64,000 nt of DNA from contig CP136065.1 of the NCBI GenBank assembly GCA_032622095.1, positions 209,352,151-209,416,150 of the forward strand, in the 5' to 3' direction. The stretch comes from Siphonodentalium dalli. Lineage: Eukaryota; Mollusca; Scaphopoda; Gadilida; Siphonodentaliidae. Made by a program: the position numbers and the translations under genes. The notes beneath the pieces were generated by a model, which was not told where the DNA came from, searched no databases, and saw nothing but the letters and a program-made list of their open reading frames with translations. This document shows, one piece after another, positions 55,501 through 64,000 of this stretch. Position 1 is the stretch's first letter; each line of letters begins with the position of its first letter.

Positions 55501-57828
55501 GTGACTGAGTCACTCCTCTCGACTGGCAACTCGTCGTTTGGCTAATCCATAAGTAATAGTAAAATGAATCAAAACGTTAATATCAAATTTATAAATTACA
55601 CTGATATATACAGAGCAGTGATCATTTCATTTTCTAATTTGTTTTATGTCTTGTTTCCTTTTTCATTCCCCAAATGCGACCTATACTTCATCCATGCCTC
55701 TGTTTTCCACTTCATATCTTTTGTCTCCCACCTCTCGATCTCTAGTTCTATCTTTCCACTACGCATATACTGTTCTTGTCTGAGGAGATGGCTCCATATA
55801 AGCGCCTGGCGCTTGATGTCAAACCCTCTTCTCTCTCTCAGACTTACCATACTTAAATATATATATATGAACATCATCTTGTAAATTTGTTGTATAAATC
55901 TGGGATACAAAATAAATAATGTTTACACTGCAATGATTCCAGGTTGATTAATTGACGTTTATCGTCGTTTCGGTCGCCTTGTCAGTTTTACGGATGGAGT
56001 AAGACTCCACAGACCCCACAGTGTTAATTTCACATAAAATTATCTCACTGCGCATAGAAACCACCGATCCGGTGACTTACACAAAAACAGATACACGAAA
56101 TCCGCGCTAATAGAGATTAGAAACAGCATCGCCATTGGTGGACGACATGTGTCGACCTAATGTGCAATGCACCTTATCAACCGAGTAACCACTACTGCCC
56201 AAGATAGAAACAAAATCAGACACAATGTTTCGTACTCGATATTTTTGCGTACATCATCTATTTAATCTCGGTGCTGATGTGCATACTTTCAAAGTTCAGC
56301 ACAGAACCGATCGTAACCCTCTTTATTTCGCCTTGCCAGGAAACAGAGTGCATGGTACCCGTGAAAAGGTATTGAAGTTTACTGTTATTTCGTCATGTCC
56401 TGTCGGAGCATAACACATCCGTATATTATATACACACCATCCTGAAAATTCCCGTTTGTTCCAGGACTCGCTATCACAAGTACAGAACGTATTGTTGAAA
56501 TTTATTGAATATATATCTCCCACATTCTAATATGTGCATACATGTACTATGGGTCCTATATATATCTGATAATCGTGCAATTGTTTTGATTCAGCAATCG
56601 GCTGTAAGTGAAGGACATACTCAAACACGTTCTTAATTGCAGCTTATAGAAATATATATCAACGCTAGGGGTTTTGTGTAGGCAGTATATTATTCCATAT
56701 TATTCATAAAGTTTTACATATTACAAAACAGGTTTAAATATAAATGATATGAAAGGGATTCGACAACAAGCTTTAAGCTTTCGGTGATCGTTTCCGGTTG
56801 ACTTGTGATCAGGCCCGTCATGTGAGATTGATTGCAGACACTTCAAGTTGTGTCAAATAAATGGGGACTTCAGGATTCAGATCTTTGATATATTATCACA
56901 CTGAAGAAAAAAGTTAGTCAATATGACTAACTCACGTTAGTTATAATTACTAGGGTGATGTTTGAAGCAATTGCACGGTGTTCATAACATTATACGTGTT
57001 TAACACGCACCAGCCAACGCGCATCCCAGTTGGTTATCGTTAAAATGAAACAGACATCGCAAACTAATTCAATGGTCTTCGTTGCAATAAATGTGTATCA
57101 AGAATCGTGAGAGTTATTGCGAAGTAGAAATACTAATCCACATTTTTTTGGGACGCACGGACAATACAAATATCACACAATCGCGAACTATACCAGGTCA
57201 GACAGATCATGTACAACAAGTTAGACGTTCAACCACAATCGTTGCATATATATTATCAAGATCTTAATGACTAAGAGGATATTAATTGATTTATGCTGTA
57301 ACATTGATATATTCTCGGCGCGGCCCACGCGTGGAATTCCATCAATCCTGGCAAAATTACCATTCGGCGGCTATATTCAGCCACAATGTGAGTGGCACTA
57401 AACACTTGTGATCGCAATAATTCAATTGTGGGGTACAAACCATACATAATTATCCAAATTTATTGTTTTTATGGAATTTTATCATTAATACAACAATGCA
57501 GACAATGAATTAATCAGTATGATATGGGCTTATTAATCCACACAACAGACGAATTAATCATTATGTTATTGTCTTATTAGTCCCCACAACAGACGATAGT
57601 CTTCGAATTGAGACCTTGGTGTCACAACTAAACGACTCTTTAATTAAGAGACGCTGTACTATATCCCAAGAGTACACTAATAGTTGTTAAGATTCCTATA
57701 ATGCCAAGACTTACCCGGTGATTTCTCGACCAATCAATTTTCACCTTGCCAACAGAAGTCTATGGTAATTCCTCAAAATATGTGGACATGTACACGGTTA
57801 CCTTTGTCTGCTAAGCGGTTGTATGTCG
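55501..57828. other. Gene-free stretch
   Basis: No supported gene over 2.3 kb. An 88-residue minus frame (55644-55910) is charged and repetitive but matches nothing I know. A 47-bp direct repeat around ACAACAGACGAATTAATCA lies at about 57500-57595. Confidence 0.45.
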
Positions 57829-58395
57829 GTTGTGGTTTGGTTTAAACGTATTTATTGTATAAAAACGACACAAGGGGTTGGGACACAAGTTATGTCAACT
57901 TATGTGGCCCCTCTCCCGACTATTTACACACACACACACACGATTAAGCAAGATATCACAGATAATGTATACAAGAAAACCATAATCAGAAATGGTAACG
58001 TCACCAAGATCATATTATTACACATAAATATAAATTATAACTACACCTTTTACCGCATTCGGGGTAGCACTACAGCTTTTAATGCGACCCAAAAAAACAA
58101 ACAATTATCTATTTATAAAACGCCCATAGGACCACATATTTCTATAATTTGTAGAACAGTATACACCGGTGGCGTTAATGAAATATGAAATAAGAATGTT
58201 GATGATGACTGGTGATATATAGGTGGTTGGTGAATTGTGAACACCGGTCCCGAGATCCTCTCCATTTGATATTATGCCATGCCACGAATAGTTACGAATT
58301 ATTATGGTTTAAGTGAAACGTTTGGTATCTGAAATATATTTAACAATGTATAATAGTAGTTAGTTTCAACGTTGTGGAATATTTCGGCACCTCTG
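57829..58395 (-). mobile_element. LINE 3' end with internal insertion
   Basis: Minus strand: terminal codons ISDTKRFT then stop (about 58338-58312), then a 3' UTR that matches 38109-38475. About 200 bp (57970-58185) in the middle are absent from that copy. A CA microsatellite lies at 57925-57945. Confidence 0.65.
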
Positions 58396-58507
58396 GGGAC
58401 ATGGTTAACGGCAACAACTACGAAAGAATAATCGTCTATTATTCTGCTGTGTGAATTGTAAGATAAACTGGTCATGACCACTTTGTGTGTTCCCGCGATA
58501 TGTATCC

Positions 58508-58600
58508 AAGACTCGCTACCTTCTCTGGGCCGTATATCGTCTCGTTCTGAAGGGAGTCGGGACTCGACGATATACGGCCCAGAGAATGTAGCTCGACTTG
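58508..58600. repeat. Hairpin with 20-bp perfect stem
   Basis: TTCTCTGGGCCGTATATCGT (58521-58540) is matched by its inverse at 58567-58586; outer bases also partly pair. The loop is about 26 bp. Confidence 0.88.
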
Positions 58601-59136
58601 AGTACGGATCTCGGAAAATACACAGGGTGGTGATAACCTATATTTATCTTACAATTATTTTCTTTCTTCAAATACATGCAAAAGTGACAAGGTGGTTTCC
58701 TATTCCGTACCCTGAATGGCAGCCAGTCGTACGCCGGATAGCAGCAATGAATGCACGCGAGTTGTTTGGAGAAAATCGCTACGTTTCTAAAACATTGATG
58801 TATACGGGCAATTGGCATACATAATTTTATTCGGCACATCGGCCTAAATCTCTGTTAAAGTACCTTTCCAAATGCGTCCAAACAAATTAAAACTTAGGCC
58901 AGTGATCCAAGTTGCTCGTTATTCTTTCGCACAAACAATGGCTCAGGTAGACATAGCTTAGACGTTACATTGGTATCGTTTCCTGAAATAAGGCATGTAT
59001 TACCCGTATTTCGGTCAAATGAAATTTCAGGTAGGAACTACTTAAGTGAACCGTTTGCAAGTATACTTGTGTTAACATGTATGTCGTTGGAGAGAGTTAT
59101 CACCCAACACGACGGGCCAGCTGGTGGCTTTAGAGG
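58601..59136. other. No recognised feature
   Basis: AT-rich sequence with no supported gene. Confidence 0.35.
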
Positions 59137-59397
59137 TTAATTTCACCCATACAGAGCCCCAGACAAACATGAGCAGACGACACTCTTCCATATGCTTCTA
59201 TATATGTGTGGGGCGCCCTGCAGGGTAATGGATGTTTTTTTATTTTATGTCCTAAAAATTGTAAGAAACATTTATTTAAAAAAAAAATTTAAAAAATTGT
59301 TAGGCCAATGCATTCTCTTATATATGCGAGGCGACCTATGGTCGACTCGCATATATAAGAGAATGCATTGGCACAGGGTAAAACAAATCCCGACTTC
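59137..59397 (-). mobile_element. Type-3 MITE, half copy
   Basis: Contains the type-3 inner spacer in reverse (TTCACCCATACAGAGCCCC, CGCCCTGCAGGGTAATGG) and one hairpin (59304-59372), then stops at ATCCCGACTT. Both terminal repeats are lost. The segment before the spacer is not present, so hairpin A is missing. Confidence 0.8.
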
Positions 59398-59660
59398 ACC
59401 CTTTCTATCGAAATGGATTCTCCCATTCTGCTATACAAGAATGCATCAAAATGGTTTATTTTCTATCTGGAGGGATGTCCAGAAAATATGGGCATAGAAA
59501 ATAAGTACAGAAGATTCATATTCATTGGTGGAATATGGTTAGAAGTGGACAAACAACGAATAGTTACGTGAAACGTCATCGCATGCCTTATAGAAGCCGA
59601 TGTTAGTTTTGCGTCCCATTTGTTGATTTAAGTATGTTTTGGATCATGTAATAAATAGAA

Positions 59661-59803
59661 TCTACAACTCGTCCCCAGTTTATATCGGAAATTACAAAAC
59701 TCGTCCAGTAAATTAGGTCTTGACCGAACCTATGGCGAGGTCCAGACCTAATTTACTGGACTCGTTTTGTAAATTCCGCTATAAATTGGGCACGAGTTGT
59801 AGA
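59661..59803. repeat. Foldback hairpin (143 bp)
   Basis: TCTACAACTCGTCCCCAGTT pairs with the inverse at the right end. The arms run about 58 bp through GTCCAGTAAATTAGGTCT, with a few mismatches. Confidence 0.9.
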
Positions 59804-61158
59804 TCCTCTATGTACTATTATATGTGTTGTGATATCGGCCCCGTGTGGGTGTAATTGTCAATAAGCTTGTTTTATCTTATATGGCGCTCTGTTCAGATCC
59901 TGAAGACTTTCCATTTAATGATCGTTATTGCCCATTATTCCTTATACTATATGTCTGTTCTCGTCTCGTATCGGATATGGTATTTATTCTGTCTGCTTCC
60001 TGGCTTTAGGCACAGTCGTTTTATAGTCTTTATTTTGGGATGGATCCGCCCACCACCGTCTGCAAGGTAATTAGTCTACTGATCTTCCTCCAGTTTATCA
60101 CATGGTGATAATTAGATGACATGCGGCTCCATATACCTAATTGGTGAGATAGACACTCATTGCACGAAAGGCCTTCACACCAACACGTATCCCACCCCAC
60201 TCCACCCACTTTGCGCGTCCAACACCACACCTGACCAGATCATAACTTAACCATTTTCCACAGTAGTTAAAACCGTGTGGTGGTACGTGGTAAAGTTTTG
60301 GAAAAATAACTGATATAAATTACCCGATATGACTCAATATCAACTTTCATAATTGTATACTACGAAATCTGACATGATTCTCGGCTCGCATTTCACGACG
60401 AACGATTTTATTACAACTAATAGGTAAACATCAAGGCCACATGTCGATGAGACACTCGTGCTCTCCACGCACAGTAATTATGTTGTTATCATGCCATCCA
60501 TTAGCGCTTTGTGTTTGGCAAGATTCTCGCGTTTCACGACGACGAACGATTTGATTACAACTAATAGGTAAACATTAAGGCCACGTGTCGATTTATGGTC
60601 ATAATCTCAGAATCATCTCCAAGAAAAGATCGCGAACTTGTTACTTATTGATATACTTGTGAGTTTTGTTAAATGTCCGAAACCGTAATCCTAACAACGA
60701 ATATGGAAAAACGATAACGAATAGAAAGAGCACACATTCAAGTGACGTGGTCCCTATTCGTAATATTATACATGTACGTCGCAGTTCATTATGGAAAAGG
60801 CGTCTACTATCTCCACTGACAAATGGCGATTACATATTTGTTTGGATTGAAAGATGGTGGCTTGAGAGATGAGATTTTCCTTTTGTATAATGGCTGTTGA
60901 TTTTTCCAATTCGTGTACACAGCAAATTATATTTTCTAGTGTTCCGCAAGAAATGACAAACCCGTTCGTAGGATTTATTGCCAGGTATCGACTTCCATAT
61001 GAACTATAGAGTGTAGAGAAGGTTATTGTCCCCAGACCGACAATAAATATATGTGGTATAAGAGTGATACCTTGAAATAACTGTCGGCGCATTATAGTCG
61101 ACTTATTGGGATGCGCCATGGTCTAGTCCACATACCACATACCATACATATTTGCGAA
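59804..61158. other. No supported gene
   Basis: A direct repeat of about 75 bp, with ACAACTAATAGGTAAACAT, occurs at 60375-60450 and 60522-60597. A 117-residue minus frame (60766-61119) has no recognised domain. Confidence 0.45.
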
Positions 61159-61189
<31 letters not shown>

Positions 61190-62409
61190 GTTCTATAGAA
61201 ATTCACAGGGGACCATCTAGATGGCACCAAAGGGGTCTACTAGGGGTAACTTTTACGAGAAAGATAATGGTGCCGGTTAGAATCATATAAAGTGACGTCG
61301 TCGTTGCCAGGGGCAGAAAGGGGGGGGGCAGTAAAAACAATTATCGCCGATTGCCACAAGACTTACATATAATCATCCCCATGATATGAAGAATCTAATC
61401 GTGTGGCTTAAATATGTCAAAAGTGGCGTCGTTCGAGTCAGGGATGCGCGGAAGGGGAGAGGGGCACCGAAATTGATAAAACTAATTTTACCGCCGATTT
61501 CCACCAAATTGATATATATTCTTCGTCATGATACAAGGAATCTAATTGAGCGATTTATCAACGCCAAATTGTTGTCGTTTGGATCAGAGATTGGGGGGGG
61601 GGGGGTGGGCACTAAATTTGATAAGAATGGTTTTAGTCGTCGATTGCCACCACACTTATACAAAATCATCCCCCATGGTATGAGGAGTCTAATGGTGTGG
61701 CTTAAATCTGTTAAATGTGGCCTCATTTGAGTCAGGGGTGCACTGAAAGGGAGAGGGACACAAAAATTGATACACAATATTTTTAGCGCCAATTTCCACC
61801 AAATTGATACACGTTCTTATCCATGATACGAGGAATCTAATCGTGTGATTTAACGACGCCATATTGTTGCTGTTTGGGTGAGAGATGGGGAGGGGAGGGG
61901 TGGCCACCAAATTTGATAAAAAATTGTTTAGTCGCCGATTAGCACCAAACTTATAAATAATCATCTCCGCGATATCAGGAGTGTAATTGTGTGGTTTAAG
62001 GATGTCACAAGTGACCATTCGAGTCAGTGGTGTACAGAGGTGAGAGGGACACAAAAAATGATAACAATATGTTAGCGCCGATTTCCACCAGATTGATACA
62101 CATTCTTCTCCGTGATACGAGGAATCTTATCGTGTGGTTTAGATACACCAAATTAGAGCCCTCTGTGTGAGAGATATGGGGACCTTAAATTTGATACGAA
62201 TTTGTATACTCGCCAATTTTCACCAATTTTATATATATGCATCTCTATAAGCTCTAATGAGTCTAAGTGTGTGGTTTAACGGTGACAAGAGAGGCGCCGC
62301 TTGAGTCAGAAATAGGGACGGGAGGGTCACCAAAACTGATAAAAAATATTTTAGTACATATTACCATCAAATTCAGACACGTTCTTCTCAAATTATACGA
62401 GAAATAAAA
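61159..62409 (-). repeat. RTE-like satellite block 1 (about 147-bp alternating units)
   Basis: Begins with a CTGT microsatellite (61159-61187) and a unique head (TCTATAGAAATTCACAGGGG to GGATAATGGTGCCGG-like words). At least six units of about 147 bp follow (61347, 61492, 61639, 61786, 61934, 62076). Odd and even units differ: one has ACCAAATTGATAYAYRTTCTT words, the other ACCAMACTTATAnAnAATCAT. The tetranucleotide run resembles the 3' tail of an RTE-like element read on the minus strand. No coding domain. Confidence 0.8.
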
Positions 62410-63190
62410 TTGTGCTGTCTGTCTTTCTGTCTGTCTGTATGCGTTCTATATATAACTTCACGGCGTACAATCGAGATAGCACCAAGGCGTTCTAAGAGGG
62501 GTAACTTTTTACGAGGAAGATAATGGTGCGGGTTAAAATTTTCTAAAGTGACGCTGTTGGTATCAGGGGAAGAAAATGGGGAGGACGGCAAAATTAAAAA
62601 AATATGTTGAAACAGTTTTGTCGCCGATTTCCACCAAAACTATACATAATCACCTCCGCGATATGGCGCTGTTCGAGTCAGCGTTGCAGGGGGGGGGGGG
62701 GCATCAACAATGATTGACTTAATAAACTAAATTTAGCTCAGATTTCCACCAAATTGATATATTATTATTCTCTATGATACGAGGAATATAATCGTGTGAT
62801 TTAAAGACGCCAAATTGCTGCTGTTTGGGTGAGAGATGGGAGGGGGGGGGGGGGGTCATAACTATTCTAAGAATTTGTTTAGTTGCTGATTACCACCAAA
62901 CCTATATATAATCATCTCCAGTATATCATGCATCCATTTGTCTAATGGACGTGGTTTAAATATGTCAAAAGTGGCGCCGTTAAAGTCATGCATTAGGATT
63001 GCAGTTGCACCAAAGCTGATACAAATATATTTAGCACTAAGTTCTTCTCTAATGATACGATGAATTAAATCACATTTGGTGTCGTTTGGGTCACGGATGG
63101 CGAGAGGATATGCACTATCATTGATAAGATTTCTATTCGCCGATATCCACCTATAAGTTATATATAGTCAACAGGCCACCTCCATATCAT
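62410..63190 (-). repeat. RTE-like satellite block 2
   Basis: A second CTGT run (62418-62436) and the same head (GTTCTATATATAACTTCACG, GGTAACTTTTTACGAGGAAG) lead into more decayed units of the same kind (62623, 62739, 62884), with poly-G runs at 62689-62701 and 62840-62856. It is a second element placed head to tail with block 1. Confidence 0.75.
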
Positions 63191-63810
63191 TTTAAGGACT
63201 TTTGTGCGTTAAAATTTCACAATCTCGACAAATGGTGACCCAATTGAGTCACTTGAACAATTATATCTTCTCAACTGTCATATTGATATGGGGATGGCAA
63301 TCAGGGCATTCACACAATGAGCTAACAAATAGAGATACATTGAAGAAGCATATATTAGAGATACTTAAGAGATACTTAAAGAGATAATTGAGTCTGTTCC
63401 ATTCAATACATTTTCCACAAAAAATTACAATTTGTCAAGAGATATGGAAATGTATCGAAGGCCTGTTCAAAAATAGTGGTCACAGTGTGTAGTCAAATAT
63501 ATTTTCTTCTGATATAAAAGAAAACACAGTCAGTAGTACATGACTTTTCAGGATCCTCCAATACTGACATCTGACAAGGGTATATCTGCCCGATACAGCG
63601 GAATTTTTAGAACAGACTCATCGACTAACATTAACAACTCAAAATCTCGCTATGTGTCTGGCTTATATACGTGCGCAGCAACATTTCTTTTAAACTGAGA
63701 ATAGTTAGCCAATATATAGCACCATGAACAGAGGAGCAACTGGAAATTTCTTTACAACATCTGTATGTTCATGGATATATGATAGCCAGGTTTCCTCAAG
63801 ATCTAGCAAT
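63191..63810. other. No recognised feature
   Basis: No supported gene or repeat seen. Confidence 0.35.
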
Positions 63811-63877
63811 TATGGCTTGTTGCCATTCATCTGAAATCTCTCCCCGAGAGCTTTCCGATGAATGGCAACAAGCCATA
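63811..63877. repeat. Hairpin with 21-bp perfect arms
   Basis: TATGGCTTGTTGCCATTCAT (63811 on) is matched by the inverse ending at 63877; a second short stem TCTC/GAGA closes the loop. Confidence 0.93.
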
Positions 63878-64000
63878 TTTCCGACTAAATCCTGAAAAGT
63901 TACCCATAATTCTGCTGTGGTTATGGAGTCGATTACTTAGGGCATTACTGTACACTTATCTGTCTCTAATATGGACACATTAGTTACTGTACAATTTATG

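Noticed and set aside
55644-55910. 88-residue charged minus frame
   Set aside because: It mirrors a pyrimidine-rich plus strand, so the charged residues are explained by base composition.
60766-61119. 117-residue minus frame with a hydrophobic middle
   Set aside because: One possible membrane-like stretch only; no family match or neighbouring exon.
1-64000. tRNA, rRNA or snRNA genes
   Set aside because: I looked for T-loop words such as GGTTCGAATC and for conserved rRNA words; the one GGTTCGAAT (27513) lies in a MITE end and does not fold as a tRNA.

Overview
This window looks like repeat-rich nuclear DNA from an invertebrate animal. It is AT-rich and has no operons, no ribosomal or transfer RNA genes that I could recognise, and no convincing host gene. 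The coding traces come almost entirely from non-LTR retrotransposons. Many short TTAA-flanked (piggyBac-type) and 8-bp-duplication (hAT-type) non-autonomous elements, frequent ACATGTA-like words and RTE-like 3' tails would suit a mollusc or other lophotrochozoan. That placement is a weak inference; the sequence alone does not fix the phylum.

Layout. 0.9-5.2 kb holds three minus-strand LINE remnants: a zinc-knuckle ORF1 broken by hairpin MITEs, a decayed reverse transcriptase, and a nearly intact reverse transcriptase with one in-frame TGA. 6.5-7.9 kb has an RTE-like 3' block, a foldback and a SWIM zinc-finger fragment. 10.3-14.2 kb contains several MITEs and a LINE C-terminus. 15.4-18.1 kb is a nested stack of LINE tails, a TTAA MITE and two RTE-like blocks. 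18.8-21.8 kb carries 35-bp and 49-bp tandem arrays, two MITEs and an inverted-repeat element. 23.9-30.0 kb has more MITEs, LINE C-termini and a 163-bp tandem array with an inverted cap. 30.6-33.5 kb is a plus-strand LINE (ORF1 plus endonuclease), split by a TTAA MITE and lost before the reverse-transcriptase palm. 35.4-37.2 kb is a 28-bp minisatellite of about 62 copies. 38.1-39.8 kb has a LINE 3' end, a 518-bp foldback and abutting MITEs. 41.5-42.8 and 50.9-52.1 kb are two copies of one 1.2-kb repeat. 43.2-48.8 kb holds hairpins, hAT-like foldbacks and another MITE cluster. 52.2-53.3 kb is a broken LINE ORF1 containing a long palindrome. 53.4-59.8 kb has further MITEs, LINE 3' ends and hairpins. 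61.1-63.2 kb is a two-block satellite-like RTE tail.

The main signal is one roughly 70-bp hairpin, usually present as a pair (hairpin, AT-rich spacer, inverted hairpin). I find it at 14 loci inside at least four MITE shells with different terminal repeats. A second, unrelated hAT-like family shows the same step from single hairpin to inverted hairpin pair. This suggests a common process that adds inverted hairpins to non-autonomous elements, or a hairpin module that moves between them. No host pathway can be read from the window. Its 'genes' are transposon parts and most are broken.
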